From assembly GCA_025960445.1 (NCBI GenBank), contig JAICIT010000067.1, positions 1-8,864 of the forward strand: a DNA stretch of 8,864 nt, given 5' to 3'. Position 1 is the first letter of the stretch. The number at the start of each line of letters is the position of its first letter. The DNA comes from Bradyrhizobium sp. Lineage in GTDB: Bacteria > Pseudomonadota > Alphaproteobacteria > Rhizobiales > Xanthobacteraceae. The notes under the pieces were generated by a model. That model was not told where the DNA came from and did no database searches. It worked only from the letters and a program-made list of their open reading frames with translations. This document shows positions 1-5,810 of the stretch, one piece after another. The translations under genes were made by a program, and so were the position numbers.

Positions 1-870
1 CGGCGCGTCGCGCCGGTCGAGCTGTACGATCTCGCGCGCAAGTCGCTGCACTTTGTCGGGTATCAGGGACTTTCCATGATTGCGGTGTCCGGACTGGACA
101 TGGCGGCGTGGGATGCGCTGGCAAAGGCGGCAGGCGTGCCGCTTTGCGTCCTGCTGGGCGGATCGGTCGGGCCGGTGAAGGCCTACAACAGCAACGGATT
201 ATGGCTGCAGCCGCCGAAAAGTCTCGCGGAGGAGGCGATCGCGTTGCGCGACGAGGGAGGCTTCACCGGGCTGAAATTGCGGCTCGGCCGCGAACGTCCG
301 CGCGATGATCTGGCCGCGATTAGGGCCGTTAGGTCGGCTGTCGGCGACGACATCGAGCTGATGGCGGATTTCAACCAGGGTCTGCACATCGGCGAAGCCC
401 TGCAGCGCTGCCACATGATCGATGACCAGGGTCTCGCATGGATCGAGGAGCCGATCGTGTATGACAATCTCGATGGCTACGCTCAGTTGAGCGCCGAACT
501 AAACACTCCGATTCAAATCGGTGAGAATTTCTATGGCCCGCGCGATTTGCACACCGCGCTGCAGAGAAAAGCGTGCGACCTCGTGATGCCGGATTTCATG
601 CGGATTGGCGGCGTGACCGGATGGCTAAGGGCATCGGCTTTGGCGGGCGCGGCAGGCGTGCCGATGTCTACGCATCTCTATCCGGAGGTCGCGGCCCACG
701 TCATGCGCGTCACCGAGACGGCGCATTGGCTGGAGTGGCAGGATTGGGCTGATCCCATTTTGCAAAAGCCGTATCCAATTCGTGACGGATTGCTTCACAT
801 TCCGGATGTGGCTGGCGTTGGCATCGAATGGAATGAGGAAGCGGTCAAGGCCAGCTTGGCCGACCTTTAG
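1..870 (+). CDS. Mandelate racemase-like enolase-superfamily enzyme (5' end outside window)
   Basis: The frame is open from base 1, so the start lies upstream. By alignment from memory with Pseudomonas putida mandelate racemase (MR), about 72 residues are missing. Numbering from the internal Met at base 76, MR position = this number + 97. The metal ligands are D98, E124 (in WIEEP) and E150 (in IGEN). The His/Asp dyad is D173 and H200 (in STHLYPE), and E220 (in HWLE) matches MR Glu317. All spacings equal those of MR. The second-strand base motif KxK of MR (Lys164/Lys166) reads K67-L-R69 here, so the Lys166 equivalent is Arg. The C-terminal tail (DVAGVGIEW) also resembles MR. Family chemistry is Mg2+-assisted removal of a proton alpha to a carboxylate. 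The Arg makes true mandelate racemization uncertain, and a sugar-acid dehydratase or another racemase is equally possible. Family assignment is firm; substrate is unknown. Confidence 0.9.
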   Translation, partial: RRVAPVELYDLARKSLHFVGYQGLSMIAVSGLDMAAWDALAKAAGVPLCVLLGGSVGPVKAYNSNGLWLQPPKSLAEEAIALRDEGGFTGLKLRLGRERPRDDLAAIRAVRSAVGDDIELMADFNQGLHIGEALQRCHMIDDQGLAWIEEPIVYDNLDGYAQLSAELNTPIQIGENFYGPRDLHTALQRKACDLVMPDFMRIGGVTGWLRASALAGAAGVPMSTHLYPEVAAHVMRVTETAHWLEWQDWADPILQKPYPIRDGLLHIPDVAGVGIEWNEEAVKASLADL

Positions 871-1025
871 ACTCATCTGTTCGCGTTCGCCGCGGTTCCA
901 CTTTGTGGCTTTCCGGCGGCGGGTGAGGATTTCCACGACGCTTTTCGATGGGACATGCTGTCGTTCTTGCCATTCATACGCCCTTCACTCACAATTCGGC
1001 GAAAGCAACACTCGGGGGATTCGCA

Positions 1026-1343
1026 ATGTCTGCACGCTCCAGGAATGTCCAGCTCGGCCTAATGTTGAGCGCGGTGCTCGCGGTATTGGTGTGGCCCGCG
1101 TCCGGGCAGGCCTACACGCAAGAGCAGGAGCAGGCGTGCAGCGGCGACGCGTTTCGGATTTGTGGTTCAGAAATTCCAGACATCGACCGTGTCACGGTCT
1201 GCATGGTCAGGAACAGGTCGCAGCTCAGCCCGGCGTGCCGCGCTTTCGTTAAAGCCGACCCCGAGCTCACCCCCGTCGCCGGAAGGCCGACGAACATCAG
1301 GCCGGACGGGAAAAAGCGGAAGTCCCGAAGGGACGATGATTGA
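1026..1343 (+). CDS. Small exported protein with four cysteines (Cys-rich repeat-like)
   Basis: 105 residues. The ATG at 1026 was chosen because GGGGGA (1014-1019) lies 6 nt before it; an in-frame ATG at 948 would bury the signal peptide behind 26 extra residues. Residues 1-29 form a signal peptide: basic start (R4, R6), hydrophobic core 10-23, likely cleavage after SGQA. The mature part has C38, C46, C59 and C71, spaced 7, 12 and 11 residues apart, with a phrase DRVTVCMVRNRSQLSPACR. This resembles the Cys-rich repeat known from the eukaryotic Golgi GLG1 protein and from many small alphaproteobacterial periplasmic proteins; that resemblance is from memory. Two disulfides in the periplasm are likely. 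The tail (residues 87-105) is very basic and then acidic (KKRKSRRDDD). Function unknown. It stands alone between two unrelated genes. Confidence 0.75.
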   Translation: MSARSRNVQLGLMLSAVLAVLVWPASGQAYTQEQEQACSGDAFRICGSEIPDIDRVTVCMVRNRSQLSPACRAFVKADPELTPVAGRPTNIRPDGKKRKSRRDDD

Positions 1344-1465
1344 TCGGGACTCCCGCAATCCTGCTATTCAATTCGATTTTCGCGCTTTTCACCTCTGCGG
1401 TGCGCCGGAGTGTGACTCAAAAGCCCGCCGCAATGATTAAATCGGGGCTTTGCCACATTTGGTTG

Positions 1466-1481
1466 TAAATTTTTCTTTAAC
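1466..1481 (+). promoter_or_regulatory. Near-consensus CtrA-type box upstream of the ParA-like gene
   Basis: TAAA (1466-1469), 7 nt, then TTAAC (1477-1481) differs by one base from the alphaproteobacterial CtrA consensus TTAA-N7-TTAAC. It sits in the only strongly AT-rich stretch of the leader and directly abuts the GANTC palindrome. AT-rich DNA yields such matches by chance, so this is a suggestion only. Confidence 0.3.
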
Positions 1482-1499
1482 GAATCAGCGCGCTGATTC
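1482..1499. promoter_or_regulatory. 18-bp perfect palindrome containing two GANTC methylation sites
   Basis: GAATCAGCGCGCTGATTC is fully self-complementary with no spacer. It ends 35 nt before the ATG of the ParA-like gene. Each end is a GANTC site (GAATC 1482-1486, GATTC 1495-1499), the target of the CcrM adenine methylase in alphaproteobacteria; GcrA acts at promoters with methylated GANTC. It could be an operator for a dimeric regulator, a cell-cycle methylation switch, or both. The palindrome is certain; its role is inferred. Confidence 0.55.
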
Positions 1500-1534
1500 A
1501 TTTTCGGCTTCTAGGTCAATCTGGAGGCCACGGT

Positions 1535-2215
1535 ATGAACGTTATTGTTTTCGCATCGCGTAAAGGCGGATCGGGGAAGAGCACCCTTGCCGCTCATCTC
1601 GCGGCGCATGTCCATAAAACGACCAAGCCGTGTCTGCTGGTCGACGGGGATCCGCAGGGGTCGCTGACCCTCTGGCACAAGCTGCGCGGCACCAACGAAC
1701 CCTCAATCAAGACCGCGGTGAATTCCGTCGGCGGCATTGTCGCCGCCGCCAAGCGTGACGGGTTCGAATGGGTATTCATCGACACCCCGCCGAATCTGTC
1801 CGCCGTCGTTGAAGATTCGATCAGGAACGCCACCATGGTCATCATTCCGGCCCGGCCTGGCGTGTTCGACGTCAATGCGGTGCAGGAAACGATTCAGACC
1901 TGCCGCGCCGCCCGCAAGCCCTACGCCGTCGTGCTTAACGGCGCGCCGGCACGCCGTGACGAAGCCGAAAGCCCGATCGTGACTATCGCCCGTGAATCGC
2001 TGGCCAAGTTCCGCGCGCCGGTGTGGGGCGGCCAGATCACCAACCGCGCCGATTTGCTGATGGCGCTGAGCCATGGCGAAGGCGCGCGCGAGTATTATGC
2101 GGAAGGCCGGGCGGCGGCGGAAATCGGCCGGCTGTGGGCTGCGATCGAGCGGTCGGTCAGGGCAATCCGCGGATCGGTCTCGGCGACCGGCGCGATGCAC
2201 AAGCAGGCGGCATAA
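1535..2215 (+). CDS. Orphan ParA/MinD-family ATPase
   Basis: 226 residues; ATG at 1535 preceded by GGAGG (1523-1527) with a 7-nt gap. The deviant Walker A motif K10-G-G-S-G-K15-S carries the signature lysine K10 that marks ParA/MinD/Soj ATPases. Switch I/A' is D37-G-D-P-Q and Walker B is FID83TPP. There is no N-terminal helix-turn-helix, so it is of the short (type Ib or Soj-like) kind. Such proteins dimerise on ATP and position DNA, chemoreceptors or other cargo. No parB, parS-like array or cargo gene lies next to it, so it is an orphan and its cargo cannot be read from context. The last ~20 residues are low-complexity and basic. The leader has a GANTC palindrome and a CtrA-like box, hinting at cell-cycle control. 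Family certain, role unknown. Confidence 0.92.
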   Translation: MNVIVFASRKGGSGKSTLAAHLAAHVHKTTKPCLLVDGDPQGSLTLWHKLRGTNEPSIKTAVNSVGGIVAAAKRDGFEWVFIDTPPNLSAVVEDSIRNATMVIIPARPGVFDVNAVQETIQTCRAARKPYAVVLNGAPARRDEAESPIVTIARESLAKFRAPVWGGQITNRADLLMALSHGEGAREYYAEGRAAAEIGRLWAAIERSVRAIRGSVSATGAMHKQAA

Positions 2216-2278
2216 GGGGCCGGTGCGCGCAAGTCCAAGAAGAGCGCGCGCTGGGTTTGCACGCTTCTCTGCTCAGAT

Positions 2279-2326
2279 AACATCATCCCCGCGTAACGGT
2301 CTAAGCCGTTACGCGGGGATGATGTT
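2279..2326. repeat. Perfect 21-bp inverted repeat, possible bidirectional terminator or REP-like unit
   Basis: Arms 2279-2299 and 2306-2326 are perfectly complementary around a 6-nt loop (TCTAAG). The core is the GC-rich CCCCGCGTAACGG and its complement. It lies 63 nt after the ParA stop and 19 nt beyond the stop of the convergent 44-aa gene, where a shared terminator would be expected. Neither side has a clear T tract. The stem is longer and more exact than a simple terminator needs, so a dispersed palindromic element is an alternative. Confidence 0.7.
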
Positions 2327-2345
2327 GTAATGCGCCGGACCGGTG

Positions 2346-2480
2346 TTAACCGACCATCAGCATGTAGAACACGATCACCGGGGACAAGCCCAGGATCACC
2401 GTCCAAATACCGACCGCCCACAGAATGTCTTCGGTGGTGAAGCCCCGTTCGTCCGACAATGCAGGATTCTGATTGTCCAC
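2346..2480 (-). CDS. Very small single-span membrane protein (44 aa)
   Basis: GTG start at 2480, preceded on the minus strand by GGGGG (2487-2491) with a 6-nt gap; an in-frame stop lies about 55 nt upstream and no other usual start codon lies between. The product begins MDNQNPALSDERGF, then a short acidic TTED turn, then one hydrophobic helix (residues 19-43) that runs to the C-terminus with a proline at 34. The helix shares GxWxxxLGxxPVxVFxxLM with the 50-aa product encoded just upstream: 10 of 19 positions are identical. This agreement between two independent frames is the main evidence that both are genes. The likely topology is N-terminus in the cytoplasm with the helix in the inner membrane. 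I do not recognise the family. A small subunit or modulator of a membrane complex is one possibility. Confidence 0.6.
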   Translation of the reverse strand: MDNQNPALSDERGFTTEDILWAVGIWTVILGLSPVIVFYMLMVG

Positions 2481-2611
2481 CGCGCGCCCCCGCGTTCTCT
2501 TGTTTGCCTGAACACGGATAGGGCTCGAATTTTAAAAAGCCGGTCGCGATTTCTCTCGCATTTGAAGACAGGTGCAAGCAGGACTTAACCAAGCCGCGCC
2601 TAGCGTTGTTC

Positions 2612-2764
2612 TCAGCTTCGCATCAGCAGCCCGAAGACGAGGACGGGCGCGAAGCCCAACAGCAACGCCCACAGGCCAAACGACGAGACAATAAGCAGGT
2701 CCTGAATTCGCTCGGGGCGGCGGGCAACCGGCGTAATGGCGCTGCTAATGGCTTGGCTGATCAT
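2612..2764 (-). CDS. Very small single-span membrane protein (50 aa), paralogue of the 44-aa protein
   Basis: ATG at 2764, preceded on the minus strand by GAGGGG (2770-2775) with a 5-nt gap, a good ribosome binding site. The N-terminal 22 residues are polar and contain an RRPER stretch. Residues 23-48 form one hydrophobic helix with proline at 40, and the protein ends MRS. The pattern GxWxxxLGxxPVxVFxxLM (residues 30-48) is shared with the 44-aa protein encoded 131 nt downstream on the same strand. The two may be one transcript ending at the palindrome at 2279-2326, and look like a tandem duplication. Positive charge on the N-terminal side predicts N-in topology. Family not recognised; function unknown. 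Confidence 0.6.
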   Translation of the reverse strand: MISQAISSAITPVARRPERIQDLLIVSSFGLWALLLGFAPVLVFGLLMRS

Positions 2765-2845
2765 TTTTGCCCCTCGTTCTGGATGTTGGGGCGTTCAATA
2801 CGTCTCAAGTTTTAAATTTTGCGCGGCCCCGCGCGTTGGATTTGA

Positions 2846-2867
2846 AAGGCGATGATCACCGCGCCTT
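2846..2867. terminator. Weak hairpin downstream of the csoR-like gene
   Basis: AAGGCG (2846-2851) and CGCCTT (2862-2867) are complementary around a 10-nt loop, about 25 nt beyond the stop of the minus-strand repressor gene. A second short hairpin, GCGCGG/CCGCGC, lies at 2821-2834. Neither has a proper T tract on the minus strand. Either could help end csoR transcription; confidence is low. Confidence 0.25.
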
Positions 2868-2891
2868 AACCAGCCGGCTTGCCTTGAATGC

Positions 2892-3176
2892 TTAACGATC
2901 GGCGCGTCCGATCACGTCCATCAGCTCCGCGATTTTGCGGCGCTGGTCGGCCCTGTCGCCGGAAGTGATGGCGTGCTCGACGCAATGGGCCACATGGTCG
3001 CGCAGGATCTCTTCCTCGACCCGACGGAGTGCCGCCTTTGCCGCACCGATCTGCGTCACCACGTCGATGCAGTAGCGGTCGTCCTCCACCATGCCGGCGA
3101 GCCCACGGATCTGGCCTTCTATGCGTTTCAGCCTTTTCAGGCAGGATGTCTTGATCTCGGTTCGCATCGGGCTCAT
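2892..3176 (-). CDS. csoR: CsoR-type copper-sensing transcriptional repressor
   Basis: 94 residues from ATG 3176. This start was preferred to an in-frame TTG at 3197 because the TTG would place the operator inside the gene, and because ATG 3176 puts the metal ligands at the same numbers as in Mycobacterium tuberculosis CsoR: C36, H61 and C65. ATG 3167 is a further alternative. Family features are [12 protein letters not shown] (residues 14-25), Y35-C36 and DHVAHC (60-65), in an all-helical disc-shaped tetramer fold without a classic HTH. The Cys-His-Cys set fits Cu(I) rather than the nickel (RcnR) or formaldehyde (FrmR) branches. It should bind the promoter when copper is low and leave it when Cu(I) binds. 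It diverges from copA over about 43 nt, which supports the role. AGGGGG in the operator seems to double as its ribosome binding site. Confidence 0.88.
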   Translation of the reverse strand: MSPMRTEIKTSCLKRLKRIEGQIRGLAGMVEDDRYCIDVVTQIGAAKAALRRVEEEILRDHVAHCVEHAITSGDRADQRRKIAELMDVIGRADR

Positions 3177-3193
3177 ATACCCCCTAGGGGTAT
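3177..3193. promoter_or_regulatory. CsoR operator between csoR and copA
   Basis: ATACCCCCTAGGGGTAT: 7-bp arms ATACCCC and GGGGTAT around CTA. A G/C tract flanked by TA-rich ends is the known form of CsoR-family operators. It touches the csoR start codon and lies 26 nt before the proposed copA TTG, so one site could repress both genes. Clear -35/-10 boxes were not recognised. Confidence 0.75.
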
Positions 3194-3219
3194 GCAATTC
3201 AAGGACCGGGAAAGCTTCA

Positions 3220-5550
3220 TTGTCGCAGCACAGGGATCACCGACTGAATTCGCCGGCCGCTCACAGCGCCGACGTCAACGTGGCCATCGATCCGGTTTGT
3301 GGCATGACGGTCAATCGCGACACCGCAAAGCACCGCTTCTCGTATCACGGTCACGACTACTATTTCTGCGGGGCGCGGTGCCGTGAGCGGTTCGAAGCCG
3401 AACCGGAAAAATACCTGCAGCCGAAAAAGCCCGAGCCGGCGGCTCCGGCGGGCACTATCTACACCTGCCCGATGCACCCGGAGGTGAGGCAGGTGGGTCC
3501 CGGCGCATGTCCGATCTGCGGGATGGCGCTCGAGCCCGAGCAGGTCTCGCTCGACGATGCGCCTGATCCCGAACTGGCGGATATGACCCGGCGGTTCTGG
3601 ATCGCGCTGGTGCTGACGCTTCCGGTGTTCGCGATCGAGATGAGCGGGCACCTCGGTCTATGGTACCCGCCGACATGGTCGAACTGGATTTCGTTTGCGC
3701 TCGCCACTCCTGTGGTGCTGTGGGCGGGCGCGCCATTCTTTGAGCGCGGCTGGCGCTCGCTGGTGAACCGCAGCCTGAACATGTTCACGCTGATCGCGAT
3801 GGGCACCGGCGTGGCCTACATCTACAGCGCCGTCGTCACGCTCGCACCGCAGTGGTTTCCGCCGGCGTTCCGCGACATGCACGGCAGCGTCGCGGTGTAT
3901 TTCGAGTCGGCCGCCGTTATCACCGTGCTGGTGCTGCTCGGGCAGGTGCTGGAATTGCGCGCGCGCCAGCGCACCTCCGGCGCCATTCGCGCGTTGCTCG
4001 GGCTTGCTCCGAAAACCGCCAGGCGCATCACCGAGCATGGCGATGAGGATGTCGCCATCGATGCGATCGCGGCGGGCGATCGGTTGAGGGTACGCCCGGG
4101 CGAAAAAATCCCGGTCGACGGTGTCGTTGTCGAAGGCCGTTCGGCGGTCGATGAATCCATGGTCACGGGCGAGTCGATGCCGGTCTCCAAAGCCGCGGGC
4201 GCGCGCGTGATCGGAGGCACGGTCAACCAGAGCGGGGGACTGGTGCTGCGCGCCGACAAGGTCGGGCGTGACACCATGCTCGCGCGGATCGTCGATATGG
4301 TCGCGCGGGCGCAGCGTTCGCGCGCTCCGATCCAGCGCCTGGCCGATCAGGTGGCGGGGTGGTTCGTGCCGGCGGTGATCGCGGCGGCGGTGTTGGCGTT
4401 TCTCGCCTGGAGTACATTCGGGCCGGAGCCGCGCTTTACGTTCGGGCTGGTCGCGGCGGTGACGGTGTTGATCATCGCCTGTCCCTGCGCGCTGGGACTG
4501 GCCACCCCGATGTCGATCATGGTTGGGATCGGCCGCGGCGCGCAATCCGGCATTCTGATCCGGGACGCGGACGCGCTGCAGCGATTCGAGAGCATCGATA
4601 CCGTCGTGATCGACAAGACCGGCACGCTGACCGAAGGCAAGCCCAAGGTGATCTCGATCATTCCGCTGGAGGGCGTCGAGCAAAACGAACTGCTGCAACT
4701 CGCGGCGAGCGTCGAGCGCGGCAGCGAACATCCGCTGGCACGGGCGATCCTCGATGCCGCCACCGAGCGCGGTTTGCAACTCGGCAATGCCAGCGAATTT
4801 GCCTCGCCTAGCGGCAAGGGCGCGATCGGAATCGTCAGCGGCCGCAAGGTCGCGCTCGGCAATGCGATGCTGATGGCGGAGCTGAACGTCAACACCGGGG
4901 ATCTGGACCGCGCTGCGGAGGGTGCGCGAGAGCAGGGCGCCACCGCGATCTTTGTATCGGTGGATGGCCGCGCTGCCGGGGTGATCGCGATCGCCGATCC
5001 GATCAAGCCGTCGGCGCAAGCCGCGCTTGACGCGTTGCGCGCAGATCGTCTCCGTTTGGTGATGCTAACCGGCGACAATCTCACCACCGCGCGTGCTGTC
5101 GCCAATAGGCTCGGAATCGACGAGATCGAGGCGGGGATATTGCCCGACCGCAAAAGCGAAGTGGTGCAGCGATTGCGGCAGCAGGGCCGCCGCGTTGCCA
5201 TGGTCGGCGATGGCATAAATGATGCGCCGGCGCTCGCTGAGGCCGATATCGGAATCGCGATGGGCAGTGGCACCGATGTCGCCATCGAAAGCGCCGGAAT
5301 TACGCTCCTGACCGGTGACCTCCTGGGGCTTGTGCGAGCGCGGCGCCTTTCGGTCGCGACCATGCGCAACATCCGACAGAACCTGGCCTTCGCGTTCCTG
5401 TACAATGCACTCGGCGTACCGATAGCGGCCGGTGTGCTTTATCCGGCGTTCGGCATCCTGCTCTCGCCGATGGTGGGCGCCGCGGCGATGGCGCTCTCGT
5501 CGGTCAGCGTGATCGGCAATGCGCTGCGTTTGTCGCGGACCGGACTCTGA
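3220..5550 (+). CDS. copA: Cu(I)-exporting P1B-type ATPase with YHS and HMBD N-terminal modules
   Basis: 776 residues if started at TTG 3220 (GGGA 8 nt upstream). No in-frame ATG exists between the operator and the conserved domain; GTG 3280 is the alternative. Order: YHS domain (24-67; DPVC27GM, C50, C54), heavy-metal-binding domain (82-107; TC83PMH, C97PIC100GM), then the ATPase core with about eight membrane spans from ~126. Core motifs: TGE318, C421-P-C423 in the ion path, phosphorylated D465-KTGT, H504-P505 of the SEHP motif, GD664GIND668. The last spans contain Y728-N729 and M757xxS760S761, the signature of Cu(I) (P1B-1) pumps. No HMA (CxxC ferredoxin-like) domain is present. It exports Cu(I) across the inner membrane using ATP. 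Divergent from csoR, its likely repressor. Function strong; start codon uncertain. Confidence 0.93.
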   Translation: MSQHRDHRLNSPAAHSADVNVAIDPVCGMTVNRDTAKHRFSYHGHDYYFCGARCRERFEAEPEKYLQPKKPEPAAPAGTIYTCPMHPEVRQVGPGACPICGMALEPEQVSLDDAPDPELADMTRRFWIALVLTLPVFAIEMSGHLGLWYPPTWSNWISFALATPVVLWAGAPFFERGWRSLVNRSLNMFTLIAMGTGVAYIYSAVVTLAPQWFPPAFRDMHGSVAVYFESAAVITVLVLLGQVLELRARQRTSGAIRALLGLAPKTARRITEHGDEDVAIDAIAAGDRLRVRPGEKIPVDGVVVEGRSAVDESMVTGESMPVSKAAGARVIGGTVNQSGGLVLRADKVGRDTMLARIVDMVARAQRSRAPIQRLADQVAGWFVPAVIAAAVLAFLAWSTFGPEPRFTFGLVAAVTVLIIACPCALGLATPMSIMVGIGRGAQSGILIRDADALQRFESIDTVVIDKTGTLTEGKPKVISIIPLEGVEQNELLQLAASVERGSEHPLARAILDAATERGLQLGNASEFASPSGKGAIGIVSGRKVALGNAMLMAELNVNTGDLDRAAEGAREQGATAIFVSVDGRAAGVIAIADPIKPSAQAALDALRADRLRLVMLTGDNLTTARAVANRLGIDEIEAGILPDRKSEVVQRLRQQGRRVAMVGDGINDAPALAEADIGIAMGSGTDVAIESAGITLLTGDLLGLVRARRLSVATMRNIRQNLAFAFLYNALGVPIAAGVLYPAFGILLSPMVGAAAMALSSVSVIGNALRLSRTGL

Positions 5551-5582
5551 ATCCCCGAACTGCTCAGTGAAAAACGGTGGGC

Positions 5583-5614
5583 AAAAAAAAGCCGGGCTCC
5601 AAAGAGCCCGGCTT
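5583..5614 (-). terminator. Rho-independent terminator, oriented for minus-strand transcripts
   Basis: An 11-bp perfect stem (5589-5599 with 5604-5614) with loop CAAA is flanked on its left by eight A (5583-5590), which is a T8 tract on the minus strand. It therefore fits termination of leftward transcription from trxB-lysR, some 200 nt past the lysR stop. On the plus strand only TT follows the stem, so it may stop copA reads less well. Confidence 0.8.
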
Positions 5615-5696
5615 AAGGCATTGGCCACGTGAGGCCGACACAATCACCTTCCAAGAGGGATTACTGAGCCTTCGCGCTACTGGAGGAGGGGGACAG

Positions 5697-5810
5697 ATGC
5701 GCAACGCGAATGCTCAGCGTGAAGACATTATGGTCCGCGTGAGCACGCTGCAGCAAGCACCCGGGAAGCATGTCAGTCATGCGGAGATCGAGGGCTTTAC
5801 GGAAGAATGA
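5697..5810 (+). CDS. Possible 37-aa small protein with consensus ribosome binding site
   Basis: ATG 5697 is preceded by AGGAGG (5684-5689) with a 7-nt gap, inside the purine run GGAGGAGGGGGA, the best Shine-Dalgarno in the window. The product (begins MRNANAQRED, ends EGFTEE) is polar, without membrane span, cysteine or signal peptide; it contains MVRVSTLQQAPGKHVSHAE. Its TGA (5808-5810) abuts the stop of the convergent lysR gene. The frame is open further upstream to 5577, but that would run through the terminator stem. The gene would lie antisense to the lysR 3' untranslated region. Not recognised; it could be chance coding. Confidence 0.4.
   Translation: MRNANAQREDIMVRVSTLQQAPGKHVSHAEIEGFTEE

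Noticed and set aside
968..996. TTGCCA ... CACAAT as a sigma-70 promoter for the Cys-rich gene
   Set aside because: The -10 match is poor and alphaproteobacterial promoters are loose; chance cannot be excluded.
782..1252. 156-codon plus-strand frame bridging the racemase-like gene and the Cys-rich gene
   Set aside because: Overlaps both supported genes in another frame, has no ribosome binding site and shows Arg/Cys-rich out-of-frame composition.
1321..1351. 8-bp inverted repeat AGTCCCGA / TCGGGACT around the stop of the Cys-rich gene
   Set aside because: Considered as a terminator, but the loop is 15 nt, there is no T tract after it and the left arm lies in coding sequence; too weak to list.
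2279..2330. CRISPR or phage attachment site
   Set aside because: The palindromes here are single inverted repeats without regular direct repeats and spacers, and there is no integrase or tRNA nearby.
2095..2592. 165-codon minus-strand frame through the 2279-2326 palindrome
   Set aside because: It overlaps the ParA 3' end and the 44-aa gene in another frame, and its middle is just the translated palindrome.
3658..5019. 453-codon minus-strand open frame opposite copA
   Set aside because: Shadow of the copA coding strand in GC-rich DNA: it lacks family motifs, is rich in Arg, Asp and His in low-complexity fashion, and the plus frame is a complete P-type ATPase.
4347..5405. 352-codon minus-strand open frame opposite copA
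   Set aside because: Same cause: Ser/Ala/Arg-rich composition with no recognisable domain.
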